A stretch of 64,000 bases of DNA from Hypholoma sublateritium FD-334 SS-4 (lineage: Eukaryota > Basidiomycota > Agaricomycetes > Agaricales > Strophariaceae): assembly GCA_000827495.1 (NCBI GenBank), contig KN817528.1, positions 248,001 to 312,000 on the forward strand, written 5' to 3'. Below, piece by piece: positions 52,660 through 64,000 of the stretch (positions are counted from its first letter, which is position 1; each line of letters starts with the position of its first letter). A program made the translations under genes and the position numbers. The notes beneath the pieces are model-generated. The model saw nothing but the letters and a program-made list of their open reading frames with translations. It ran no database searches and had not been told where the DNA came from.

Positions 52660-54721
52660 ATGCCTCTTCCAATCCTCCGTTACCCGTACCACAAACCTGC
52701 TTATCATGATGCACAAGGCCTTAACAATACTCCGGACCCCAATGTCGAGCCTTTTATCTCCCAGATCTATGATGCCCAAAGTCTCCAAGCTCTAGCGTTC
52801 CGAAGCCCACCCCAACCGGTCTCGACAAACACGCAGCCCGACCACCCGCATGTCGACGCCCCAAATCAAGTGGACATATCTGAGATCTTCAATGAGGTTT
52901 TTATTTTTCCCTTGATGCGACGACGAATACTGATATCTAACCCAGGGGAGGGCGGAGCAGCTGAGAAATGGTCAACGCGACATCTACCTCCTCCACAAGA
53001 ACTGGAGATATGTGCTGCAAACGACAACCATGATGGCCCTTCAAATCCTCTCGGTGCAGCGCCCTCGGTTTCGCCACAAGTACCTTTCATTCGGTTCCGA
53101 AAACCCATGGCTACGCAACGACGGTGTCACCATCCTTGACGTTTGGTCGTTTTTCTCGTTCCTGTTCGACCTGGTGTTGGAGTCTGTTTCGAACAAGATT
53201 ATCAGTGGCGAGGTTACTACCAAGAACGCTGCTCAACACGCTGAGCAGATCCTCCTGCGGCTCAGCTCTCCTGTTGATTCTGCACCCATTGTCGTCTTCT
53301 ACCACAGGATTTGCCTCTCCAACATATTCAACTTCCTTGTGGGAAGGAGAGAGAGAGTGCCCCCGACAGCGGCGTCGTGTACCTTTCAGTCGATGCAGGA
53401 AATCATCAACGACGCTGGCGGAAGATACGTCTACCTCATGGTAAAGCGTTTTGTAAGTACTAAACTTCGTATGAAAGAGATTATCGGATATTTATCTTGG
53501 GGTGAAACAGATCGAATGCGCAAACGCCGCGATATTCGAGAGCCTCGAATTAGCATCGCCTACGGTCGTCGAGAACTACGAACTATGTGGACTTCGATTT
53601 CAGCCGGCGTCTGTAAGGGCTTCGATGTCCTGGTCCGAGCTCCAAAACCTCGCATTCAGTCCGTTTATAAACGGGCTCTTCCTCAACGAAACCATGGCGG
53701 TCGAATCGTCGAAGCTGCAGGACCACGAATTTAAGGTGGTCGCCCTCTCCCGCCTTCGCCTTTACTGCTGTTCTGCGACACGCGGCCTTACCAGCCACTT
53801 TTGCCACTTCATATCTTACGATACGGTGGCTCATGGTCACTGGAAACAGTACAACAACCTGGACCTACCTGCCGAATGCTTTGGCTTGGCGAGCACTGTC
53901 GTAAGCTACTTTCCCTCTTCATTACTCGAATTCACACCCACTGAACCACTTGAAATCCTTAGCTCATATTCTATTTACATGCGATCCGCTCGGGCTTCCG
54001 GGCCGGCCAAGTGCATCCAATCGTTGACCCTGGCTTCCAGATGCGGGACGACAAAGGAAATTTAACCCAAGCTTTCCACGACATCTGGCGTGCGAACGTC
54101 ACCAGTATATCCGAGCTTAGCGTGTTCACACTCGCGAGGATATCTGCACTCGAGCAAGAGGGCGTAGCCTCTGTCAACCCCTTCTCCGCGACGGCTCGTA
54201 GCAACAACCGCTCTCCACATCTGTCCACTCTGTCCCCTGCACAGCCTTCGACACTGAGCCGCACGAAGTCGGTGATCAACCTCACTTTGGGTCTCATCAA
54301 AAGCAGTGCGAGTCCGCGCGCGCCAGATCCAACCCCGTTGCCTGCTGGGCTGCCGGGCCAATCCAGCCCCAGTTCGCTCAGCGGCTCGCCGTCGGCCTCC
54401 CCAGGACTCGGGCCTTTCCGGCCTAGCGGGACCGCTCCATCGGCGGCGGCTGTGCCCACGTCACCCGGGCCAGGATCTCCCGGCGGCCCGGGGTCCGCGT
54501 CACAGTCCCCAATCCTTGCCGCTCTGCAAGAGTTTGCCGCTTCCTGCAAACTGCATGAGCGTTTTTGGCCACAGTTGCAGAGTGGGTTCAATTCTGAAGA
54601 TGAGCGATTTCCCCTTCTCAAGGGGCCCGTTGCGCGAAAGGCGCTGAGGTTGGGCAACTTGAGTATTCAGGACGCTGCCAGCGGCAATTCTGGAGGTCCG
54701 CTGCGGTACGCTGAGCAGTGA
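52660..54721 (+). CDS. hypothetical four-exon protein
   Basis: Not recognised. Exons 52660-52896, 52946-53452, 53511-53900 and 53963-54721 all join in phase 0 and give 630 residues. A Pro-rich start leads into a long ordered, largely helical region. Representative pieces are RNGQRDIYLLHKNWRYVLQ, VTILDVWSFFSFLFDLVLES, YHRICLSNIFNFLVGRR, YVYLMVKRF, YELCGLRFQPAS and LIFYLHAIRSGFRAGQ. From ~residue 440 it becomes Ser/Pro/Gly-rich, ending with a short ordered tail (FWPQLQSGFN). No membrane helix is certain and no motif suggests a reaction. The start at 52660 is the first ATG in frame. Four consistent splices make a real gene likely. Confidence 0.65.
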
Positions 54722-55217
54722 GGGCCAACTGAGTTGAATGGGGACAGTAATAGTGACAGTAGTAGATGCATCCAAGTTAAAGTTTCTTTTTCATAGTAGC
54801 AGCCGATCGAATATATAGCTTGCAGCTTGTCTCTACAGTTCAATGCCGCATGGATTGATTGATGGGCCATGACTACATATCACACGCGCCTACTACTAGA
54901 CCAGTGTTTAAAAGTTGTCTGAATCGGTCACAGGTGCTGTACATCCATGCTACGGCGCAGCTCGCGCGCATCCGAGTCCACGTCCAGCCTGAGACGCGCT
55001 CTGCAACCATGCTTGCCGCCGCCGCCGCCGCCTCTACCGGTGACCTGAGCGTGCGGCGGACGCGGTGTCACCAGCCCGGGTGGGGTAGAAGACTCGAGTC
55101 AATATGCACATCTTTTGCTACGCACAGTCTTTTTCTTCTCCATCAAGCGCCCAGCGGGCCACCCTCCTCCCAGTAACGTAATCGTCTGCGCCTGCAGAAC
55201 AATCATGCCGTGCCGTA
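54722..55217. other. intergenic, no gene seen
   Basis: About 500 bases. A short GCCGCC run (55016-55030) and an unremarkable plus ORF (54859-55176) are present; neither is supported as a gene. Confidence 0.35.
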
Positions 55218-55843
55218 TCAACGGGCGCTTGAGCTGCATCTATTCTTAAACGTAAATTTGCGCATAATATTGACCTGGGGGGGATGACTTTGGCTTACCT
55301 TATAGCCAAGCGGCAAGTCATAGAAGCCGAGGTTGCAATTTGCAGATGGAGAAAACGCAATGGCATCGGCGACACTTTCGCCGTCCGATAGCCTCAGCTT
55401 GTATACGCGCGGCGTATGGGACTGCACAACTTCAGTGATTGCTACGACTTGCACCAATAGCGGCGTATTCGGAAGACGTCCTGTGGCCTGTGCGTTTACA
55501 GGACCGAATCCTGTTCCTCGAACGGTTGAAGACGCCAAATTTGATCTAATAATTTGCTCTTCGGCGAAGTGCGCTAGTTGCGCAAAATCTTGCATGATAC
55601 TACCGCCACTCCTCAGGCGACAACAATGGTAGCATTCTGCCAACCATTCCTACATAATATAATTCGTGAGTCTTGGCAACCGACGGAGTCTCGGTTCTGG
55701 AGGAATGGACGTTTTTGACCTACAGGATCAATCTGCGGCCATGGGAAAACAGCATTAGCCCATTGCATAAGCCTGAGCGGGAGAGTTATTTCATGGCCCC
55801 AGCTATGGGCTGCGCGTACTAGTGAACCTAGGTTCATCGGCAT
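55218..55843 (-). CDS. small OB-fold-like (RPA70 N-terminal-like) gene or fragment
   Basis: The frame 55643-55218 contains PLLVQVVAITEV, PRVYKLRLSDGESVADAIAF and LGFYDLPLGYKV. This has the beta-strand spacing and the RxxLSDG core of the N-terminal OB domain of replication protein A large subunit (typically PVLQVL...RYRxxxSDGxxxxxAML). An upstream piece at 55843-55613 (MPMNLGSLVRAAHSWG) may be a first exon. There is nothing more of RPA70 here, so it is either a short stand-alone protein or a fragment. Resemblance is from memory and spacing only. Confidence 0.3.
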
Positions 55844-56737
55844 TGTTTCGAGCTTGAATTAAGGAGAGAAACTGCCAACTTCCATTGTGCGTACTTATAC
55901 AATAAGCAATCAGAACTATACTACATCATGTTCAACCGCAGTGTTGCCACAACACTCACGAGTGGTGACTTCTTGATTTAACCCGCCGAGCGCTGTCTCC
56001 GTGCCTCATTTACAAAGTTCGAAAGCTGCGGAGTTGACGGGACTTCCCAGCTTGTGCAGGCCTTCGCGACGCAGTAGACAGGGCCCGCGCCGCGCAAACC
56101 GTCCTCGCCTATGGAACCCGCGCTGATTTACGCCATCGTAGACACGTAATAATATTTAAAATACGTCATATATTTGTCATAGATAATAACTTCGTAGCCT
56201 GAGCCTGAACGCATCCGAGTCACGGTCAAGGCTCTGGCAGCACATGCATCCGAGCCAAATTTGAATGTGCGCGCCAACGCGTGAGCCGCCACCGTGACGT
56301 ACCACTCCCACCTTCCGAAAGAATCTACGCTCAATATAAGGCAATTCTAGCATGTGAGCATGGGCTACACAGGCTACGTTGCGCTCACCCATCCAAGATC
56401 CTGCCTATCTTAATTTGTGATTCTTCTTGATGCCGCAGATCGACAGCGATGTCGTTTTTGGGGGCCGGGTTGGGGCTTTGTCCGGCGGGAAAGGCTAGCG
56501 GATCGTAATGCGAATAACTCTCTCAGGTGCCTGTTTATTTGATTTACTAGTCTGACTTTGACAAAATAACGATAGCATTCCGCAGCATAATTCAATACGA
56601 AAGTCAAAACAGGCACCAGCAATCCCAGCCGCCGCAGTACACGCTAACGATCAGCACCATTATTAAAGGAGTACTTTCTTCTCCTAGTTGGTCTCTACAG
56701 CCCCTTCCGCTGGCGCGTCCTCTTTTCTCTCGAAGCT
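55844..56737. other. intergenic, no gene seen
   Basis: About 890 bases with only small minus ORFs (56128-56392 and 56410-56622) lacking any resemblance. It includes the promoter of the DUF6698 gene. Confidence 0.35.
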
Positions 56738-58272
56738 ATGCGGCCCACCGAAGAGAACGATATCCCTACTGCAACGGGAAAGTCATCCTCAGAACACCGC
56801 CAAGACGCTTTGACGCTAGGACCAAGGAAGAAAGCGTACGTTTACTGAAAATTTACGCTGTTTTGTCCAACATGCCGCCAAAACGCTACAGAGCTTCTGA
56901 TTCTTTGACGTGTTATTTGTTATTACTGTTCAGGCGCACGACGGACCCGTTAGTTCACCATGGCCGGCATTTTGGGAGGTCGATTCACGCTCTCTGCAAC
57001 TTGCATGCGTTGATCAATAACGGGATCATTCGCCTAGGCGAACGCGCTGACGACCCAGAAGAAGAGTTTACGTTCCGGTGAGACCTACGTTTCCACTTCT
57101 GAACCGTCCTGACCATACTTCATTGCGCAACTGCATAGAGAACAGAGAGAGCATAAAGTGTTCTGTGCTTTGCTGAAAAGCGTTCCTGGGTTAGAAGAGA
57201 GGCTTATGGGCGCGAGCTCCGAGGAAGATGTGCAATCTATTGCGGCAATGGTAAGCTATTTCATAAGGCAATCAGTTTACAAATGAATCTTGAAAAATAT
57301 ACCAGCTACAAAAAGGAGCATCCAGCGCCAGGTCCGACGACACTAAGAGCTTGAAATCGGCTATAATCGACTGGATCACCCCGCTTGGTGAACCTCTAAT
57401 GCCTCCTATCTCCTGGAACTCAAAAAGCGGCCGCGGTTTTAATCATGAAGTCACTGGCGCGCTGCTTTGCCCCGCTGGGCTTGACTGGAATGACGTAGAG
57501 TACGTGCATGGATCCCACATCTTCTATCTTATTCAATATTGGCTTATTGCAGAATAAAAGAAAAACTTCGTGCGGGAGAGCTCCTGGTCCCAGGCGATCA
57601 ATGGCCCATCTTTTTGTTTAGCTCGTATACATATGATGACAACGACCCTGCAAAAGGCCTTCTTAGGAGCTCCTTACTAGTCAAGGTCAGGTGCAACCCC
57701 GGGCCTATCTGCACCCATGCATGTACCAACAGCTCACACACATCTCACACTGCACTCGCAGACGTTTAAGCATATTTTTACCTCCCCCAGTTCTGTGGAG
57801 AGAGAAGCTAAAGCGACAAGGTCGGGGAATGCACGCATACATGGCATGACTGGGGTAACTAGGGGTTCAATTGCATATGCTGCTACGCAGGTATTGTTTT
57901 GCTTTCTTCACCCTTTTTTATTTAATATACGCTTGTCATGGCAGGCAAGGTTCGCGCTTTGTTCATCAAGCATCTTTAATCGAAACGATACTATCACCGA
58001 CTCCGAGCGATTCTACGATAGCATTCTGGAGTATCTAGAGGACCCCGATGAGGCCGATGATGTCAACCATCTGCTAGCTTGGTGGAACAGGTAAGTTTGA
58101 CTCCCTCGGAAGAAGACCGAATTACCTGTATATCAGTTCTAGACAGGTGTTTCCGAACTACGTTCCCAACTCAAGGCCCGTGTCCAAAAACAGCGCTTTA
58201 GCCAAGATCAAGGCTAAAAGAGCTGCAGCCAAACAAGCAGCTCTTGGCAACATCGACACAAATACATCCTAG
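56738..58272 (+). CDS. DUF6698 family protein
   Basis: A fungal family of unknown function, abundant and variable in Agaricomycetes. Eight exons join in phase: 56738-56835, 56934-57077, 57139-57250, 57306-57499, 57553-57685, 57762-57890, 57945-58090 and 58143-58272. They encode 361 residues. Family blocks in order: LQKGASSARSDDTKSLKSAI, IDWITPLGEPLMPPI, TGALLCPAGLDWNDVE, IKEKLRAGELLVPGDQWPIF, GLLRSSLLVKTFKHIFTSPS, TRGSIAYAATQARFALCSSS, ERFYDSILEYLEDPDEADDV, NHLLAWWNRQVFPNY. The C-terminus is Lys/Ala-rich. All splices are clean and no lesion was seen. Tight intron spacing suggests an old, vertically inherited gene and not a retrocopy. Confidence 0.8.
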
Positions 58273-58574
58273 CTTCAAATTTAGTATTGGTTCTCGTCTA
58301 CGCAAATCTGCAGATCTGGAGTCGGCACGGCCATATCATCAATACCTAAATTAGATTTTTAGTTTGAGTAAAGACAATTCTAGTGCTACACATATGTCGG
58401 ATGAGCCAATTAAAAATACTGTGCACAGTATTTCCCTGCTGAGTGGTGACTGTCAGGATTTCCAAGACAGTTTGAGAGTATACGTAATATTTTGGGACCT
58501 GGATAGATGATGTAGGTAGAGCAAACGGTTCCGCGTTACGTGCCACATCTACAGTTATCAATTCTCAGCATGAC

Positions 58575-58730
58575 CATCAGCAATGTCAGGGAATGCTACA
58601 GGGGCTACCCAGCGCTATGCAGATGGGGACCCATGCTATGGCACTATGGGACACTATGCAGGCGCTATACAGCACTGCATAGCTTCCCACAGTGCCATAG
58701 CGTGGGTCCCAAAATCAGGCATTGCTGATG
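58575..58730. mobile_element. foldback (MITE-like) element
   Basis: A 156-bp imperfect hairpin. The outer arms catcagcaatg (58575-58585) and its complement ending at 58730 match exactly over 11 bases. The inner 26-base arms at 58626-58651 and 58685-58710 match at 24 of 26 positions. The loop has a further 8-bp stem, ctatgcag/ctgcatag. The left arm has a ~30-base insertion relative to the right. No coding capacity. Target-site duplication not identified. Confidence 0.6.
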
Positions 58731-58797
58731 ACGACAGTGCCCAAAAACACCGCAGAAGGGTTGCCGCTACGAATAATACCGGCAGGTCTTCGCGAAT

Positions 58798-59400
58798 TGG
58801 GTAGGTGACAGGTCATTCAAACCATTATGCGCTTTTATCTACGGCTGCAGATGTTCGAGCGGATGTCAACGCTGCAATGCCGTAGGTAACCAACCACAAT
58901 GGGCTATATTGAAGTATTTGGGAGACTTGCGTATGCGATAGATAACACACAGTGTTGTACAACTTGCCTATAGCTGCGCATGCTGGAGTATACTGTCGTC
59001 CACCAACACTGTGTGAGCTTATTGTTATGTGGCAGTCTGAACGATATTGAAGCATATAAATATACGGGACTTGACTAGGCGATAGATGGTAAAAAGAATT
59101 TTGCGCCTCATTCACGGCTACTAATTTTTGAAGAAGTTGTCGATCACAAAAACGCCGCGGAAATCTCATCCCTCTGAAATAAAATTTGAAGACTTACGCC
59201 TAGGCGATAGGCAAGGCGAAGCACTATGCACCTCATCTATAGCTGCCCATATTTAGGCATTTGTCAGTCATCACAAAATCGTCGAAAACTTACCGCTATG
59301 AATAAGGACTGGGTTGGGCGACAAATAGTGTAAAGCATTATATACATGATCTACCGATGCGGGTGTTTGATTGATTGTCAGATGTAACTGCTCTTATAAT
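58798..59400 (+). repeat. degenerate ~120-bp tandem array
   Basis: Five diverged units start near 58798, 58920, 59068, 59189 and 59309. Each has a GRGACTTg-like start, (T)AGGCGATAG or a variant, a GCACCTCATCTAtaGCTGC-like middle, and a TTTGTCAGTCATCACAAAA-like end. Copies are strongly diverged, so the array is old. It lies directly after the foldback element. Confidence 0.5.
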
Positions 59401-61906
59401 TGCGATCAGTCCCTGTGGTAATATAAGCGCCGACCAAGGTATGAAGAACTGCAGGTCTGACACGAAATAGCTTCCTTGTCGGAGTTGATGGTAGCCACCT
59501 TATCATTACACCGATGGAGGATATTGAAATAGTCACCGTCATATATATGACCAGATGCTGCTGTTCTTGATCACAGGCCTTCGAGTTATGCCAATCTCTC
59601 TCAATTCTTTCAAGTGGGTGCTCGCGATGCATAAGTCTTCAAAAACAACGAAGGTATTGCGAATGTCGACCTTTTGAATGTAAGTAATCTGATCCTGATG
59701 TTAAGACTACAATTCTGATATATCTTTAGGAGAAACGCGCCCCCTGCAGCCATTGTGAATTTGCCCGTTTTTACCGCCCTATAAATGGCATAAAACAAGA
59801 CCACACCAGACTTACATAAATTGGTGGCCTTTGACTGTTTGTCACGGCATGTATAGCATATTACATACTTACCTTTTGGCTCCTAATTTCCTGATGGTGA
59901 GAGGTTTTGATCCGGCCACTGAGGGCCCTTCAAAATGCGCCTTGAATGCATTGGCAGGTATGTGATGCGAGGTGCCGGTGCTATCATGCGTCTACATATG
60001 ACATATGAGGATAATTTTCTGGTGAGTATTCACCGCGACTCCGATTTGACTCCGATTCGCCAGGATGAGCTCCTCTTTGGGCGCTGATTACGGACTCCGG
60101 AGCAGCAGTACGAGCGCCATGTGTGACGATCTGTGTTTCCGATGACCACTCGCTGAATTGATTACGGGTCGATTAATATTCGCTAGGCATTCAGACCCTG
60201 TGAGGAAATAAGTATTACAACAGACGCCGACGGAATTGACGATCTTGACCTGAACGCTAACCCGCGCGTTCCCCAGGTACAGCGCGTTGCAAGTGAGACG
60301 GTCTCCTGGCCTAGGCAGCGCATCTGAAGCCCAGCACCACGAGAGAACACGAGCTGCCACAAGACGTTCCACAAGTGCATCTTCAGCTAATGGGACGACG
60401 ACAAAGGGATGGACCTCTTTCTTTCGCCGTCCAAGGTCACCACTCCATACGCCGTTAACATTCCCGAAGACGCCCAGCAGATTGTCCGACATTGTGCGGC
60501 CACCGCGGTGTAACGACGACAAGGGCGACGAGCCTCCATCCAACTCCCACTCTCGTTGGGACGACGGCGCCTCGTGTTCGTAGGGATGATGATGTTCACT
60601 TCAAAAAAAAGGCATGAGAAGGATTTGGCTTTCTTCTATAGCCACGTCATCCTCCGAGTCAGTCATAGTGTTGTTGGTGCATTCAACGAAACTAAGTGGG
60701 TCCTTTTCACAACCTGGATGCATCCACTGAGCGAGTTAAGCCTCCCCGGAAGGTGTTGGGATCCGGGTCTGGGTAACGCTGATCAAGTCGTAATACTACG
60801 GAGTTCGGTCTTGAATGTATAGTAGTTGGTAGTTCAGGATAAGGCAGAACCGTCGCCGCAGACCAGAGACTGAGAGCAAGTGTGGCGAGGAGTGGTAGAT
60901 GAGAGATGTAGGGCACAGACAATCACCGACACGTTCGTTGGCTCGACTCGTAAGAATTTCTCGAATGGGTGGTCCTGCCTCCAGTACGCACCGTCATCGA
61001 TGGACAATGTGAGTTGAGGCCTGTGAGTTCTGTATCCAAATGCATCTCCAACTCAGAGGTACTTCCGATTGAATGTTTCGGTATCGGAAAGAAATGCGAG
61101 GTGCAATGATTCATCTCAACCTTTGAGGTTGAAATAGGATATGTGGGTGAACCTTGAGGGTAACTTACATGCCCAAATATAGACTATCGCAATTCAGTGC
61201 TATGTAGCGGTTATCTAGAGACCCGAGAGCAAGTTAAGAGCAAAATGAGAGCGAGTAACAGGAGGAAGAACCGGAAAGCTGCTGTTTTGAATCATTTGGC
61301 CCTAATTTGACCGGCATATTCCTGCCGGGGTCAAGCTGACGGTGACGGTGACCTGGCTTACTTATATTCAGCCAAGCCGCATAGCTTTCCAGTGTTTGTG
61401 AGCAATATATTGCTCTACAACAGCTATTTAAACTATCTTCACGAATGATAAAACCAGGAACTTCAAGTTTTTGATACCGAAGCTGTGATGAAGTTGTGCG
61501 CAATTCAAGTTCAATGATTTTGAAGTCACTCGTGTTAGCAGATGGCTATACTACCATATTCTCAGAAGCCAACACCAGCGAACTACTACTGGCATGTCAA
61601 ACAGACTCGTTATAAAATAGGCGCCCGTCTTGGGGTTGGGCAGAATTTGATTGTTCCTGCGACGCGGCCGTGCCACCGTGGCAGTGATGGCCCATGGGCT
61701 TGACAGCTGTGAATATTCTGACTGTAGATTTAGTTACCATCAGTGTCTGTGCTTGTCAGGACATCCTACTCTCATCTCGGTATTTATCTAAGTGGGAGAG
61801 TTTTCTCTGCACATGTGCACTGGCAGCGGATTTCAAGTTACACCGAACCCACAATGACGCGACGGCTAATTGTAGGAGACAGCCAAACAAGTGATGACAT
61901 ACCAGG
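59401..61906. other. long interval without a confident gene
   Basis: About 2.5 kb. A 151-residue minus ORF (60088-60543) has acceptable composition (ALYLGNARVSVQVKIVNSVG) and could be a small gene, but there is no family resemblance, splice support or conserved start. The remainder is AT-rich, without repeats or RNA genes that I can see. The right end holds the promoter of the Rho GEF gene. Confidence 0.35.
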
Positions 61907-64000
61907 ATGGGCGGTGATTCCGCAAAGTCCTCCTCGTCTTCCGACTTTCCAGCACCGCCATACATGTATGGCAACCGGCGAACAAGTGCATCGGCCCTTC
62001 CCAACCTTCCGCCGGGTGCGCAGCGCCCCGCAGTCTATAGCGATGCATACTCTGTCGAGGTGACACCCCCACCATATGAACAACATCTACAGAATCCATG
62101 GGATCTTAGTACACCACCTCTTCCTCCTCCTCGTCCGCGCGTCCGATCGATGAACGAATCGCGAATTCACCACGGTCAAAATCAAATACCATACGATAAC
62201 ATGCGGCAGCAAAGGATGCCTTTTCCAGAACCAGTTTTCTACGGTCAACAAAACAACGTACCCACCAGCCCGCAAAGGCTGGTACACCATCACAGCCGAA
62301 GCGAGCTCGGTGTTCTGAGCCCGTCGTCGACTAGCTATCGCAGACCGCACAATGATTCAGTGTCTTCTTTCGCTTCGTCCTACAATGCGCATAGCGACTA
62401 TTTAGCAATTTCCGAAGAAGTGGGCACACTGTAGTTCGATTATATCTTCGAGTACTTATCCGACATGACAGGGAGCGGAAACCAGTCAAGGAGAGCTGAG
62501 GAAGTCGCTGGCAGACCTATCGTATGTATCGCTCCCACCACTTCTTCACTTTGCATCATTCACCGAGGCTAGCTATGTAGTCTCACTTCAGACGAAGCCC
62601 TTCATCGTTTCCAATCGGGGAAATTGCCTGAAAACGAGCAAGAATGGCACAGACTTGTGCCTCCAGAAGCTAGGGATGCTTTAGGAAAGCAGGAAGTCCA
62701 AAGGCAATCTGTCATATTTGAAGTCATCAAATCCGAGCGGGAGTATGTAGCTGATCTAGAGGCCGTACAAGATGTGAGTTGATCGAATATATTTGTGCAA
62801 CTGTTTTCACCGAACCATTTTAGATCTTCATAAAAGGATTTCGCGAAGCGAATCCTCCCATTCTACGCGAACCTCGTTTATCTGCCTTTATCAACGAAGT
62901 GTTTGGGAACCTCGCTGAAATTGTCACTTATCATCAACGCCTTCTTGCCGCTCTTTTTGCTCGTCAACGCGAACAGCACCCCCTGATTCAGTCCGTCGCG
63001 GACATCTTCTTGGACAGTTAGTCCCCTTCCCATGTATTTGCTTACTATCTGATGTACAAACGTCTACAGCTACTCTCAAATCCGACTTCCGTTCTACATA
63101 TGAGGTATACATCAAGCGATACCCGCTTGCAGAGTCGTATCATCGAAAGCAACTCAAATCGAATCATGCGTACGAGATATTCATCCAGTCTGCCTCTGAA
63201 GATCATCGAATCCGCAAGCGCGATCTGATAACCTTCCTCTCTCGACCGGTCACCAAACTCCCGCGTCTTATACTCCTCCTGTCAGAGATCCTTAGACTCA
63301 CTGAAACCGAATATGACCACCCAGACCTTGAAACCCTTCCCATTGTCTTGTCAATTCTGAAAGACTGTGTCAAGAGCACGCAGCCCGGCATCGAGGCGGC
63401 CGAAAGTAAGGTGAAATTTTGGGCTCTCTGCGAAAGTTTGGTGTTTCAGAAAGGCGAAATTATCGTATGTCCTGCCACATCTCACCAGCCGAACTACCAT
63501 CTCATAATAGCAGGACATGGATCTGTATGACGACAGTCGTTCTCTGGCATATACTGGCTCGGTACTAAGGCGCGGACGAACGGAGACAGGATTTTCCGAG
63601 AAATGGGCTGATTTGGTTGCAGCCCTTTTGGATAACTACTGTGAGTAAGACTTTTTGGCCTCACGAAAACATGCTAATCCCCATCTTGCAGTCATTCTTG
63701 CTCGGGAAGAGAAACATCCCAATGGCTCAGTAAAGCGGGTTTTAATGTCCCGAGTTCGTCCACCGCATATTCCCACATATCCACTCACGCCTAACATATA
63801 TCATATAGCCGATGCCACTTTCTTTTCTCCGCCTGGGGTCGTTCACTGCTCCACCCGAAACAAGAAAGGAGAAGACCGATGAAGGGGGCGGTCTTCTCGA
63901 CAGTTTTCGCAGTCAAAGTGTCCCAATATATCCCTTCACGATATTCCACGCCGGAAATAAAGCAACGCGAAGATACACGCTATATGTCAGCAGTGACGCG
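61907..64000 (+). CDS. Rho guanine-nucleotide exchange factor (ROM-type), 3' truncated
   Basis: Activates Rho-type GTPases upstream of cell-wall synthesis and polarity. The first ~170 residues are disordered (PPYMYGNRR, a Pro/Ser-rich run). After two short introns comes LRKSLADLS joined to LTSDEALHRFQSGKLPENE. The DH domain then follows: QRQSVIFEVIKSEREYVADL, IFIKGFREANPPI, FGNLAEIVTYHQRLLAALF, YEVYIKRYPLAESYH, RKRDLITFLSRPVTKLPRL and ILLLSEILRLTE. The PH domain begins near 63530 (DLYDDSRSLAYTGSVLRR) and continues to YPFTIFHAGNKATRRYTLY at the window edge. The order matches fungal ROM1/ROM2-type proteins, which carry a C-terminal CNH domain that would lie beyond the window. The start at 61907 is the first good ATG in frame; an upstream exon cannot be excluded. 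Confidence 0.85.

Noticed and set aside
54859..55176. 105-residue plus ORF with an alanine run
   Set aside because: Arises from a GCCGCC repeat; no support as a gene.
60088..60543. 151-residue minus ORF as a gene
   Set aside because: Composition is acceptable, but no family, splice or start support; left as a possibility only.
1..64000. CRISPR arrays, bacterial operons, ribosome-binding sites or rRNA
   Set aside because: The window is a eukaryotic nuclear sequence; no such structures were seen.

Overview
The window is nuclear DNA from a filamentous basidiomycete, most likely an Agaricomycete (mushroom-forming fungus). The evidence is genes split by very short (about 48-70 nt) GT-AG introns, F-box proteins of the mushroom-expanded type, DUF6534 and DUF6698 family proteins, a Plavaka-type transposase, and core genes of fungal type (alpha-aminoadipate lysine pathway, class I ketol-acid reductoisomerase). 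The window has a 700-base N gap (28988-29687) and a single N at 45304. All products are read from translation and family knowledge; no database search was run.

Layout. 1-192: tail of a gene entering from the left. 418-5493: two F-box genes, one on each strand. 6551-7281: a small P-loop GTPase. 7740-22002 is the gene-dense core: homoaconitase (LYS4, +), trimethyllysine dioxygenase (-, 10 exons, convergent with LYS4), a 1393-residue coiled-coil/proline-repeat protein (+), ketol-acid reductoisomerase (ILV5, +) and a basic putative nuclear protein (+). 22834-28316 (-) holds two membrane-protein genes, a DUF6534 protein and a UapA-type xanthine/urate permease.

28.9-49.5 kb is an accessory, repeat-rich island. 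It has nested inverted hairpin/B-box modules around the assembly gap, a short retroposon with a poly(A) tail and target-site duplication, decayed ORFs, and an apparently full-length Plavaka transposase gene (40522-36135, -). Beyond these lie a frameshifted remnant resembling the segment that precedes TET/JBP dioxygenase domains, a zinc-knuckle protein with a C-terminal membrane anchor, a mitochondrial ribosomal uS10 gene copy, GC-rich degenerate repeats, and a gene with paired CxxC...H(xC) motifs.

50-64 kb returns to ordinary genes: two unrecognised multi-exon genes (50080-51083 and 52660-54721, +), a short OB-fold-like piece (-), a DUF6698 gene (56738-58272, +), then a foldback element with a decayed ~120-bp tandem array. 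The last gene is a Rho guanine-nucleotide exchange factor (61907 to the window end, +) cut in its PH domain.

How the genes relate: LYS4 makes lysine, and the neighbouring dioxygenase starts carnitine synthesis from trimethyl-lysine. ILV5 serves valine/isoleucine synthesis. These are probably independent housekeeping neighbours, not a cluster. In the island, the Plavaka gene beside a TET/JBP-like remnant fits the known association of such dioxygenases with basidiomycete DNA transposons. That link and the anchored zinc-knuckle gene are the most interesting leads.
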